From an uncultured Paracoccaceae bacterium (lineage in GTDB: Bacteria; Pseudomonadota; Alphaproteobacteria; Rhodobacterales; Rhodobacteraceae), in NCBI GenBank assembly GCA_937146765.1, contig CAKZRP010000063.1, positions 1 to 64,000 on the forward strand: a stretch of 64,000 nt of DNA, in the 5' to 3' direction. The first letter of the stretch is position 1. The number at the start of each line of letters is the position of its first letter. Below the pieces are notes generated by a model. That model ran no database searches, was not told the origin of the DNA, and saw only the letters and a list, made by a program, of their open reading frames with translations. The translations under genes were made by a program, and so were the position numbers. Below are positions 39,223-48,503 of this stretch, in pieces.

Positions 39223-41079
39223 CTAGTGCAGCGTGCCTTCGATCCACTGGACCATCCGTCCCGAGGGCTGTGCCGGTCGCATACGCCGGTTCTGCACCTC
39301 CCAGTAGCGCAGGTCATTGGACTTCTTGGCGAGGATGTCGCGGCAATGGGAGGGCAGCAGCTCGCTCCGCCGGACCAGATGCATTTCCCATCGGGATCTA
39401 TGCTGGGAGATCATGATGCGCAGCCTGTCGGTGATCGCGTCACAGATCAGGATGACAACCGGATCGCGGTCCGTTGGGCGGATTGCCTGCAGGGCCGAGA
39501 GGATATTCTCGTCCTTCTCGAGGTTCACGAGATGCACTTCGCTCCGGTCCTTTTGTCGGGTCAACGTCAGCGGCAGAAGGGACGCGAACCCCTTCGTATC
39601 GGTTCCGCAGCTTTCCTTGGCGACAGCCTGTCCGCCTGAGATCGCATCGCGGTGCGCCGGACGTTGCGTCTTGATCGGCAACAGCCAATCCGCGCGCCGG
39701 GGGGCGGCGAAACGGGGGATCTCATGGCTCTCGGCATATCGGGTCAAGGCAAGATCCGCCATCTCGTCGGGGGTGAAGCCCGCGGGGCTCATCTGCACCT
39801 TTTTTGTATGGAACGCGCAAGCTGAGGTCTCCAGCACATGCACACGACGGCGACGAACCAGATCCTGCGTGGCCGCGAACAGGCTGCGGGCTCCCGGCCC
39901 GTCGAAAGTTTCCGCGGGTTGGAGCAGGAGGCTGCCCTGAACACCGATGATGGCCTCGCCGCCAGTCTGCGCCAGTTCCTGTAGCAGTCGTTCGGTGAAA
40001 TCGACCGGGTAGAGGGTACTGTCGTCGCAGGTCAGGTAGACGGCATTTTCGAGGGACTCCATGCCCCAGAACCGGCCTGTATCGCCAAGGCCGACCTCAT
40101 CGCTGCTGATCCGACACTTGATCTTGTCAAAGCGTGCCAGGAAGGCCGGCACCTCGACATGACCTTGCAGATCGATGAACAACCCGTCCACTTGCGGCAA
40201 CAAGGAGGTCACTGCAGCTCGCAGTGCGGCCTCATTGCCGACCTGGCTTGCCAGACCGGCGTAGATGCCTGCGGTCTCCGGCAAGGCGTGGCGATGTCGG
40301 TCCAGAAGGGTCTGCGTATAGGACCTTTCCCCGCTCGGGCATTCCATCCCCTTCTGGAACAGAATCGTTGGCGTATCATTGTAGCGGCGGATCTTCTGGT
40401 AGCCGAAGGGGCGCAGCAAGGCCTCGATTGCAGTCAATTCCGGCAAGGTAGCGGCCTCCACCAGAAGGATCGGGCTGCAACGCTCCAACACGCCCTTGGC
40501 CCCGCTCAGAACCCTGTCCTGAAGGCCAGAGACATCCACCTTGATCAGGTCGACATGGCGATCCGCGAGCACCTGGTCGAGGGTACGGATCTCGATGGGG
40601 CCCTCGGCGTCGATTGAAACACGGGCCGAACCGAGGTTCTCCGGCGCAGCCATCTCGATGCTGCCGCGGCCCGCCTCGGCACCCAGCGCACAGCGATGGA
40701 GTTCGACACGCGTACCGCTGTCATTGAGCGCCATGGTCTGCTCGAAGATCTCGCAAGCGAGCGGATTGGGCTCAAAACTGATGACCTGCGCTTCGGCGAT
40801 GGCAGCGAAGAACAGGCTGTGGTTCCCGACATGCGCTCCGGCATCCACCACGGTCGCCGCTTCGGGCAGCAGGGCCGTGACCTCTGCCAGCATCTGTTGT
40901 TCAAAGAAGGTGCCATTGGTGCGGATCATCTGCTGGATCGGATCGCCGCTCAGTGGAAGGTAGAATGAGACTTCCTTGTCATAGGCGGTCAGGGTCCGAA
41001 CCTTTGCCGGATCCGGCGTGGCGGAAAGGGGAAGCGGACGGTTAACCTCGTCCTTGAGGGGCTGCGTCATCTGGGTCAT
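39223..41079 (-). CDS. two-domain protein: FkbM-family methyltransferase fused to a glycosyltransferase-like domain
   Basis: N-term VVDAGAHVGNHSLFFAAIAEAQVISFEPNPLACEIFEQTM...LIKVDVSGLQDRVLSGAKGVL (FkbM); C-term AVYLTCDDSTLYPVDFTERLLQEL...IIGVQGSLL resembles GT DxD-type segments. Confidence 0.75.
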   Translation of the reverse strand: MTQMTQPLKDEVNRPLPLSATPDPAKVRTLTAYDKEVSFYLPLSGDPIQQMIRTNGTFFEQQMLAEVTALLPEAATVVDAGAHVGNHSLFFAAIAEAQVISFEPNPLACEIFEQTMALNDSGTRVELHRCALGAEAGRGSIEMAAPENLGSARVSIDAEGPIEIRTLDQVLADRHVDLIKVDVSGLQDRVLSGAKGVLERCSPILLVEAATLPELTAIEALLRPFGYQKIRRYNDTPTILFQKGMECPSGERSYTQTLLDRHRHALPETAGIYAGLASQVGNEAALRAAVTSLLPQVDGLFIDLQGHVEVPAFLARFDKIKCRISSDEVGLGDTGRFWGMESLENAVYLTCDDSTLYPVDFTERLLQELAQTGGEAIIGVQGSLLLQPAETFDGPGARSLFAATQDLVRRRRVHVLETSACAFHTKKVQMSPAGFTPDEMADLALTRYAESHEIPRFAAPRRADWLLPIKTQRPAHRDAISGGQAVAKESCGTDTKGFASLLPLTLTRQKDRSEVHLVNLEKDENILSALQAIRPTDRDPVVILICDAITDRLRIMISQHRSRWEMHLVRRSELLPSHCRDILAKKSNDLRYWEVQNRRMRPAQPSGRMVQWIEGTLH

Positions 41080-41082
41080 GGT

Positions 41083-42546
41083 TCAGCCCTGTTGCGCGGG
41101 AAAGGTGACGATCCCGGTTCCGCCGATGCCGCCAAGGCAGTGCTGAAGGCCCACAGTCAACTCGCCGATGCGCTTGACCACCCGTTCTGCCAAGGCCGAA
41201 CTGGAGGTGAGGGTACAGAAATGAAACCCGGTCTCGACAATGTGCTCGGACAGGGCCGGCAGGGCCAGGATCGCAAAGACATCCTCGTTTTCCTCGCCGC
41301 GGGCATCCACGATCACAACCGAGAAGGGATCGGCTCCGGCCAGCACGGCGGAAGCGGGAAAGCTGCACTCCTTGCCATCCATCTGGACGCGGGCCCGTGT
41401 CGTCGGCAGGATCGACACCTTTTTGGCCAGCCCGCTCAGATGGAGTTGCGCCCGCAGCGCCGGCGCCTCGCTCTCGCCGTCCAGCAGGCAGGTCAACGTG
41501 CACTCCGGGTGCCCGGCAACCAGGGCAGACACCAGGGCGGCCGTACGAGCGGGACCGATGAAGAGGACAGGGCCGGGCATCCGTTCCAGGCTCTGGCTCA
41601 GGGAGAGAAGCTGCAACGGTTCAAGCTCGGCGCCGACGGCAACGGCCTTGGCGGCCAACAATCCTGGGTAGCGGTTGAAAAGCAGGGTCGCGGCCTGGTC
41701 CTGCCAGATCTGGTCGGTGCTGCGCGGTGCAGGCCTTGCAGCAGGCGCGGGAGAGGTGGGAGCGTCTGTCACCGGAGTGTCCTCGTGTTTCAGCAATGGA
41801 AGCGGCGGTTTGGAAAACACCATATTGCTGTTCTTGAGCTGGAGTTTGGAGGTGACCTCGTTCACCGCGGGCGTGCTGTTGTGCAGCGACAGCGGGTTGG
41901 TCATCGTGTAGCGGTAGGCCAGGTCCGGGAGAAAGTCGTAATTCCGGGTCTGGTCCAGGACCGGCAGGGCGAGGGCAACATCGCAGGCTCCCATGAACCA
42001 GTCGCCCGCATCATCCTTGAAGTAGCTTTCAGGGATCGGCGGCAGCAAGGCGGCACGGAAACTGAAGAAGTGGCTCGTCGACCAGCGCTGTTCCCGGGGA
42101 GATCGCCTGGGATCAAGGGCGCAATTCTTGCCCTGATGGCCACGGTCGGTGAAGAAATTGGTCCAGACCACATCCTTGCCCGCCTGATATCGGCGCGACA
42201 TTTTTTCCAGGATCGCAACATCCGCCAACTGGTCGTCGGCATCGAGAATGGCGATGAATTCAAACTCACCCGCGCGCGGTCGCAGGTGTTCCCACACGTT
42301 GCGCGACTTGCCGAACTGCGTCTCGTTGCGGATGTAACTGTGTCGGCCTGGGAACAGCTCTTGCAGGTAATGGCGCGCGATTTCTCCGGTGCGATCCTGC
42401 GAGGCATCGTCCACATAGAGCACGTGGATGCCATCGAAGCTTTGCCGGGCGAGGCTGCGAATGGCGTCTGCCGCATACATTTCGCAATTGCGTGCCGGCA
42501 TGAAGACCAGGCAGTCAGATGTGTGTCCAGATACCGAATCCAGCAT
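41083..42546 (-). CDS. family 2 glycosyltransferase with C-terminal Rossmann/methyltransferase-like extension
   Basis: CLVFMPARNCEMYAADAIRSLARQSFDGIHVLYVDDASQDRTGEI...FIAILDADDQLAD (GT-A); C-terminal GPVLFIGPARTAALVSALVAGHPECTLTCLLDGES. Confidence 0.8.
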   Translation of the reverse strand: MLDSVSGHTSDCLVFMPARNCEMYAADAIRSLARQSFDGIHVLYVDDASQDRTGEIARHYLQELFPGRHSYIRNETQFGKSRNVWEHLRPRAGEFEFIAILDADDQLADVAILEKMSRRYQAGKDVVWTNFFTDRGHQGKNCALDPRRSPREQRWSTSHFFSFRAALLPPIPESYFKDDAGDWFMGACDVALALPVLDQTRNYDFLPDLAYRYTMTNPLSLHNSTPAVNEVTSKLQLKNSNMVFSKPPLPLLKHEDTPVTDAPTSPAPAARPAPRSTDQIWQDQAATLLFNRYPGLLAAKAVAVGAELEPLQLLSLSQSLERMPGPVLFIGPARTAALVSALVAGHPECTLTCLLDGESEAPALRAQLHLSGLAKKVSILPTTRARVQMDGKECSFPASAVLAGADPFSVVIVDARGEENEDVFAILALPALSEHIVETGFHFCTLTSSSALAERVVKRIGELTVGLQHCLGGIGGTGIVTFPAQQG

Positions 42547-42999
42547 GTGATCCTCTGTCAGCTTCCATTCTTGCAAGCGCCGGGCGTCGCCACCCGACCG
42601 TCGAAATGCACCTGGCACTTCGCGCCTCTCTGTTCTGTGTCTAGCGGCAAAGTGGTTAATGGCCTGTTGAGCGATTTGAGAAAAAAAGCATAAACCTCTC
42701 CGTTTCTTCCCCGGGCGCTCTCCAGCCTTCTGCTTGGGCGAAAGGGGCGAAAGGGGCGAAAAAGCGGGAGCAGAGGCATCCTATTGGGGTGGGCAGGGGC
42801 AAAAGATGCCGCCGCGCGGAACCGCTGACCTCGCGCGTATCCGCCTCAGGGGCGATTGGGAGTTTGGCCCGGGAAACGGCAGAAAATAGGTTCATGGGAC
42901 CGCAAGAGGGGCTCAGTTCGGGTGAATGGACTGTAGATCTCCGGATATGTTGGCACCTGGACTGTTTTGCCTTTACGGGCACCCTACAAAGGAAATCTC

Positions 43000-43821
43000 A
43001 TGGGCTCTCCCCTCAAACTTCTTTCCATCGGTTGCGGCAACATGGGGGCCGCCATCCTCTCCGGGGTTCTGACGCGACAGCCGGATGCCCAGGTCGTGGC
43101 CGTCGACCCTGCAATTGATCGCGCACGCAGCCTGTTGCCCGAAACCGGGGCAATCTCGGTTGTGGCCTCGCTGCAGGAGCTTGGCGCCTTTTGCCCCGAC
43201 ATGACGATACTGGCCATCAAACCGCAACAGTTTCAGGATCTTGCCTCAAAAGGAGCACTGCCCGCGGCAGTGCAGGGGGGCACCGTGGTGTCGATCATGG
43301 CGGGGATCGGATCAGAGGCCATCGGAAAGAGCCTTCCGGGCGCGGCCGTGGTGCGGGTGATGCCAAACCTGCCGGCCTTGGTGGGGGAAGGTATGACCGT
43401 CGGGTATGGCGCTTCGGATCTCACGTCCAGTGCCCGGTGCCAGGTCGAGGAGGTTTTCCGCTCCGTTGGTGATTTCCAATGGCTGGAGCAGGAGGCACAG
43501 ATCGATCTTTGCACGGCCGTCGCGGGCAGCGGTCCCGGTTACATCTTTGCGGTGGCCCACCACTTCGAACAGGCGGCCTGCGCGGCCGGCCTTTCGGCCC
43601 CGGACGCGCAAAGGTTGGTGCGTCAGGTGCTGTTGGGTTCGGCCATCCTGTTGGGACAGGAGACACGCTCCGCCCTGGATCTGAAGGCCGCAGTCACCAG
43701 CCAGGGCGGCACCACTGCCGCCGGGCTCGCCATTCTGGAGCAAGAAATCGGGCTGGCGCACTTGTTCCGCGAGGCGGTGGCAGCGGCTCATGCCCGGGCG
43801 ATCGAATTGTCGGCAAGCTGA
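43000..43821 (+). CDS. proC: pyrroline-5-carboxylate reductase
   Basis: LLSIGCGNMGAAILSGVL...RVMPNLPALVGEGMTVGY...AVAGSGPGYIFAVAHHFEQAACAAGL...VTSQGGTTAAGLAIL. Confidence 0.9.
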   Translation: MGSPLKLLSIGCGNMGAAILSGVLTRQPDAQVVAVDPAIDRARSLLPETGAISVVASLQELGAFCPDMTILAIKPQQFQDLASKGALPAAVQGGTVVSIMAGIGSEAIGKSLPGAAVVRVMPNLPALVGEGMTVGYGASDLTSSARCQVEEVFRSVGDFQWLEQEAQIDLCTAVAGSGPGYIFAVAHHFEQAACAAGLSAPDAQRLVRQVLLGSAILLGQETRSALDLKAAVTSQGGTTAAGLAILEQEIGLAHLFREAVAAAHARAIELSAS

Positions 43822-43855
43822 GGCGTGTCAGCCACGATGTGAGGGGGAGACGCCC

Positions 43856-45112
43856 TCAGGCGCTGGCCTGAAGGCGTGTGTCGTGGTCTTCCTTTGGCTC
43901 TGGGACCGGAACCATGCGTTTTGCGCCGAGGCGGGGGTGCAGGGTTCCGGCGATCCGCCAGGCCAAGAGGCTTGCTGCGCCGGACGCTACAAAAATCCCG
44001 GAAATCGGTGTGACCAGCAGGATCAGCCAGGCAAGGCCGGGGGTCAGGATGCCGGACACATCGCGGAAGGAGGAATAGATCGCGGACATCTCGGTGCGCT
44101 CCGACGGTTTGACAGCCATCAGGAAAGGCAGACCGGCGCAGATGTCGAGCAGGATCAGGAAGAAACTGCCACAGAACAACAGGCCAACCGTGACCCAGGG
44201 AAGGGCGCCAAGGAGGCCGGCGGTCAGGAACAGGCAGGAACAGATGAGGAAACCGGTGCGCACCGAATGACGCACCGAATGGCGCTGCATCCAGCGGGCC
44301 ATCAGGGGCGACAGGAACAGGCCGGCATTGGTGAGTGACAAAAGGAAACCGCCCAGCTGCTCGCCGAGGCCGTTCTCCACCGCAAAGATCGGCAGGTAGA
44401 CCACATAGGCCCACCAGCCACAGGAGCGGATGACGGCAAAGAGCCATCCGGCGATCAGCCGGGGTTGCTGCAGGAAGCGACCGAGGAAGGCCAGAGGATT
44501 GGGGGTGGGGCGCCGGGCGCGGGTGATGATGCGGCCATTGCCAAGTCGCATATAGAGAAAAGCCGCCAGCATGACCGCTGCGGCACTGGCGGAAATGAGG
44601 AAGGGGGCGGGCTTTGACCAGCTCCAGAGGGTCACGCCCAGAACCGGGCCCACGGTCCAGCCGAGGGCGGAGTAGAACATCCGCAGGGTCTCGCTCTTGC
44701 CCAGTTCGACCCGCTCGATGAAGTCGAGCACATAGGCGTTGAAACAGACGAAAGTGACCACAGTGGCCATCATGTTCAGCGCGAGGCTTAGGACGATCAT
44801 TTCCGGGGTGCCGGTGGTCGCAAGCGCAGATCCCAGAACATAGGACAGCGCGCCTAGGGTATAAAGCCAACGACGCGGGATCCAGCGGTTGAGGAAGGGC
44901 ACTAGCAGCCCGGTGCAAAGCGAGATGATCCCGATGGCAAAATAGACGGAGCTGATGAAGGCCGCATCCTGAAACGCATCATATAGCGCGATGGGAAAGA
45001 CCGAGATCAGCATCCCACGGGTGATGGCCTCGAAACCGGCCAGGGTGGCAAAACCGCGCACCGAGGGGTGCGGGGCGTGGCGAAGCCATTCGGGAATACG
45101 ACGTTCAAACAT
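43856..45112 (-). CDS. MFS transporter
   Basis: About 12 hydrophobic segments; MFERRIPEWLRHAPHPSVRGFATLAGFEAITRGMLISVFPIALYDAFQDAAFISSVYFAIG. Confidence 0.85.
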   Translation of the reverse strand: MFERRIPEWLRHAPHPSVRGFATLAGFEAITRGMLISVFPIALYDAFQDAAFISSVYFAIGIISLCTGLLVPFLNRWIPRRWLYTLGALSYVLGSALATTGTPEMIVLSLALNMMATVVTFVCFNAYVLDFIERVELGKSETLRMFYSALGWTVGPVLGVTLWSWSKPAPFLISASAAAVMLAAFLYMRLGNGRIITRARRPTPNPLAFLGRFLQQPRLIAGWLFAVIRSCGWWAYVVYLPIFAVENGLGEQLGGFLLSLTNAGLFLSPLMARWMQRHSVRHSVRTGFLICSCLFLTAGLLGALPWVTVGLLFCGSFFLILLDICAGLPFLMAVKPSERTEMSAIYSSFRDVSGILTPGLAWLILLVTPISGIFVASGAASLLAWRIAGTLHPRLGAKRMVPVPEPKEDHDTRLQASA

Positions 45113-45306
45113 ATTGGATCCTCTTTCAGGACCGAAGCTCTCAACGTGAGGCTGGTGTTTCTGCCCCCGATGCGACCAGAATGTCGGAACAAGACCCTGC
45201 CTGCGGATTTTTCGGGCGGAAAATAATCACCCCTGCCGGGCCTTCGGGTTGCGGAGCCGGGCGTCACCGGTGCAACACTGGCGGCACTGGAACGAGGGAG
45301 CAGAAG

Positions 45307-46302
45307 ATGACCGCAAATCCGATCACTCCAACCATCCCGCTGGATCAGGACGGGGTCCATCACGGCTTTTTGCGCCTGCCCTACAGCCGGGATGACAGCG
45401 CCTGGGGCTCGGTGATGATCCCCTTGACGGTCATCCGGAATGGTATCGGCAAGACCGCGCTCCTGACCGGGGCGAACCACGGCGACGAATACGAAGGCCC
45501 GGTGGCGCTGCAAGACCTGGCCCTTGGAACCAAGGCGGAGGAGGTGCGGGGGCGCCTCATCATCCTGCCCTATTTCAACTATCCGGCCTTTCGCGCCGGT
45601 ACCCGGACCTCACCCATCGACCGGGGTAATTTGAACCGCGCCTTTCCCGGACGGCCGGATGGCACTGTGACGGAGAAGATTGCCGACTACATTCAACGCA
45701 CACTCCTGCCGCTGGCGGATGTCGCGGTGGATTTCCATTCGGGTGGCAAGACGCTCGATTTTGTGCCCTTCGCCGCCGCGCATCTGCTGGAGGACATCGC
45801 CACGCAAGAGGCCTGTTTCGCGGCGATGGTGGCCTTCAACGCACCCTATTCGGTGCAACTGCGCGAGATCGACAGCGTCGGCATGTATGACACGGCGGTT
45901 GAAGAGATGGGCAAGATCTTGGTCACCACCGAGCTCGGTGGCGGTGGGTCGTCGAGCGCACGCAGCAATGCGATTGCCAAGAAGGGGCTGCGCAACGTCC
46001 TGATCCACTTCGGTATTCTGGATGGCGAGATGCAGATGGAGCCTTCGGTGCCGCTGACCATGCCGGATGACGACTGCTATCTCTTCAGCGAGGTCGACGG
46101 GTTGTTCGAGATCATGCTGGACCTTGGCGATCCTGTGCAGACGGGCGATCTGGTGGCCCGGATCTGGCCGCAGGACCGCACCGGGGTTGCCCCGCAGGAG
46201 TTTCGCGCCAAACGTGACGGCATCCTGATCAGCCGCCACTTTCCCGGCCTGATCAAGGCAGGTGATTGCGTGGCGGTCATAGGCGTGCCGGGAGAGGCGT
46301 GA
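45307..46302 (+). CDS. doeB: N-acetyl-diaminobutyrate deacetylase-like (DoeB), AstE/AspA family
   Basis: ALLTGANHGDEYEGPVALQDLAL (HxxE zinc motif), NLNRAFPG, DFHSGG; followed by Lrp regulator and class III aminotransferase as in ectoine-degradation loci. Confidence 0.75.
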   Translation: MTANPITPTIPLDQDGVHHGFLRLPYSRDDSAWGSVMIPLTVIRNGIGKTALLTGANHGDEYEGPVALQDLALGTKAEEVRGRLIILPYFNYPAFRAGTRTSPIDRGNLNRAFPGRPDGTVTEKIADYIQRTLLPLADVAVDFHSGGKTLDFVPFAAAHLLEDIATQEACFAAMVAFNAPYSVQLREIDSVGMYDTAVEEMGKILVTTELGGGGSSSARSNAIAKKGLRNVLIHFGILDGEMQMEPSVPLTMPDDDCYLFSEVDGLFEIMLDLGDPVQTGDLVARIWPQDRTGVAPQEFRAKRDGILISRHFPGLIKAGDCVAVIGVPGEA

Positions 46303-46305
46303 GCC

Positions 46306-46785
46306 ATGCAGCTTGACCAGCGCGACCTTGAGATCCTGCGCATCCTGTCGCGCGAGGGGCGCATCACCAAGGCTGCTTTGGCAGAGCGCGTGGGGCTGAC
46401 GCCCACCCCCTGTTGGGAGCGGCTCGCCAAGCTGGAAAAGGCCGGGCTGATCGAGGGCTATGGCGCCCGCATCAACCTCAAGAAACTAGCGCCGCATGTC
46501 ACCGTCTTTGTCGCGGTGGAGATTTCCGGCCATACGGCGGCGGGGTTTCAGGCCTTTGAGGCGGCAATTCAGCGCTATGACGAGGTGGCCCAGTGCTGGG
46601 CGCTGGGTGGCGGCTTTGACTATCTTTTGCAGGTGGTGACACGTGACATCGACGCCTATCAGCAGCTCATCGACGCCATGCTGGAGGCGCGCATCGGTCT
46701 CAGTCGCTATTACACCTATGTGGTGACCAAGCCTGTAAAGGGGGGGCAGATGCCTCCTCTGGATGTCCTCCTGAAAGGCAGATGA
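46306..46785 (+). CDS. Lrp/AsnC-family transcriptional regulator (DoeX-like)
   Basis: MQLDQRDLEILRILSREGRITKAALAERVGLTPTPCWERLAKLEKAGLIEGYGARINLKKL; RAM domain. Confidence 0.9.
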   Translation: MQLDQRDLEILRILSREGRITKAALAERVGLTPTPCWERLAKLEKAGLIEGYGARINLKKLAPHVTVFVAVEISGHTAAGFQAFEAAIQRYDEVAQCWALGGGFDYLLQVVTRDIDAYQQLIDAMLEARIGLSRYYTYVVTKPVKGGQMPPLDVLLKGR

Positions 46786-46890
46786 ATCCTCTGCCAAATC
46801 TACAAAGTTCAGTTCCTTCCTCTGCTATGGTCCCGGCACACTCCGCCATAAGCGCCCTGTCATCGGGCGGAAATGTGGAAAGGAGACGCC

Positions 46891-48264
46891 ATGCTCAAGA
46901 ACGATCAACTGGACCAGTGGGACCGCGACAGCTTCTTTCACCCTTCGACCCATCTGGCGCAGCACGCGCGGGGCGAGAGCCCGAGCCGGGTGATCAAGAC
47001 CGCTTCCGGCGTCTATATCGAGGATCGCGATGGCACCCGGCTGCTGGATGCTTTTGCGGGGCTCTATTGCGTCAACGTCGGTTATGGCCGCCCCGAGATC
47101 GCCGAGGCCATCGCCGAACAAGCACGCGAGCTGGCCTATTACCACGCCTATGTCGGCCATGGCACCGAGGCCTCGATCACGTTGGCAAAGATGATCCTTG
47201 ACCGCGCGCCCGCCAATATGTCGAAGGTCTATTTTGGGCTAGGCGGGTCGGACGCGAATGAGACCAACGTCAAATTGATCTGGTATTACAACAACATCCT
47301 TGGTCGCCCCGAGAAGAAAAAGATCATCTCGCGCTGGCGCGGCTATCATGGGTCGGGGCTGGTCACCGGCTCCTTGACGGGGCTGGAGCTGTTTCACAAG
47401 AAGTTCGACCTGCCGCTGGCTCAGGTGATCCATACCGAGGCACCATATTACTATCGCCGCGCGGACCCCAGCCAGAGCGAAGAACAGTTTGTCGCCCATT
47501 GCGTTGCGGAACTGGAGGCGCTGATCGCGCGCGAGGGCGCCGACACCATCGCGGCCTTTATCGGTGAGCCGGTTATGGGCACCGGCGGCATAGTCCCGCC
47601 CCCAGCAGGTTATTGGCAGGCGATCCAAAAGGTGCTGAAGAAGCATGATATTCTTCTGGTGGTGGACGAGGTTGTCACCGGTTTTGGCCGTCTTGGCTGT
47701 ATGTTCGGCTCGGACCACTACGGGCTGGAGCCGGATCTGATCACCATCGCCAAGGGGCTCACCTCGGCCTATGCGCCGCTCTCCGGCTCCATCGTCGGCG
47801 AGCGCATGTGGAAGGTGCTGGAACGGGGCACCGATGAGAACGGTCCCATCGGCCACGGTTGGACCTATTCGGCGCATCCCATCGGTGCGGCGGCGGGTGT
47901 GGCGAACCTCAGGCTGCTCGACGAATTGAACCTCGTCACCAACGCGGGGGAAGTCGGCGCCTATCTGAAGTCATGCATGACCGAGGCACTGGGCGACCAT
48001 CCACATGTGGGTGACATTCGCGGCGAGGGGATGCTTTGTGCAGTCGAGTTTGTAAAGGACCGTGACAGCCGGACCTTCTTTGACACGTCGGACAAGATTG
48101 GCCCGAAGGTCTCGGCCAAGCTGTTGGAACAGGACAGGATCATCGCCCGTGCCATGCCGCAGGGCGATATCCTGGGCTTTGCGCCGCCCTTCTGCCTCCG
48201 TCGGGACGAAGCCGATCTCGTGGTGGAAGGTGCGGTGCGCGCGGTGCGCTCGGTCCTTGGCTGA
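46891..48264 (+). CDS. class III aminotransferase (DoeD-like, diaminobutyrate transaminase candidate)
   Basis: YFGLGGSDANETNVKLIWYYNNILGRPEKKKIISRWRGYHGSGLVTGSLTG...LLVVDEVVTGFGRLGCMFGSDHYGLEPDLITIAKGLTSAYAPLSG. Confidence 0.88.
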   Translation: MLKNDQLDQWDRDSFFHPSTHLAQHARGESPSRVIKTASGVYIEDRDGTRLLDAFAGLYCVNVGYGRPEIAEAIAEQARELAYYHAYVGHGTEASITLAKMILDRAPANMSKVYFGLGGSDANETNVKLIWYYNNILGRPEKKKIISRWRGYHGSGLVTGSLTGLELFHKKFDLPLAQVIHTEAPYYYRRADPSQSEEQFVAHCVAELEALIAREGADTIAAFIGEPVMGTGGIVPPPAGYWQAIQKVLKKHDILLVVDEVVTGFGRLGCMFGSDHYGLEPDLITIAKGLTSAYAPLSGSIVGERMWKVLERGTDENGPIGHGWTYSAHPIGAAAGVANLRLLDELNLVTNAGEVGAYLKSCMTEALGDHPHVGDIRGEGMLCAVEFVKDRDSRTFFDTSDKIGPKVSAKLLEQDRIIARAMPQGDILGFAPPFCLRRDEADLVVEGAVRAVRSVLG

Positions 48265-48269
48265 CCTTT

Positions 48270-48294
48270 GGGGAGGTGCCTCCGGCACCCCTTT
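48270..48294 (+). terminator. putative intrinsic terminator after the doeD-like gene
   Basis: GGGGAGGTGCC-TCC-GGCACCCC followed by TTTCC. Confidence 0.6.
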
Positions 48295-48503
48295 CCGAAA
48301 GCCGCATCCGCCTCAATCGCGCAGCGCAGACACCGATAAAGTTCCTATCTTTGGCAAGCTGTTAACCGTTTTCCGGTAGCATCAATCCGATCTCCGCCAG
48401 CACTGGCTCGGCGCCGTTGCACCGGCGCAGCGTCATCGGGTTTGCGGGCAAGACAAGCGTGGCAGGAAGTGGATCGGCTGCGCGAGAGGGACGCTGAGCC
48501 TGG

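Noticed and set aside
41092-42693. 533-aa + ORF antisense to the glycosyltransferase gene
   Set aside because: Antisense artefact; minus strand has GT2 motifs.
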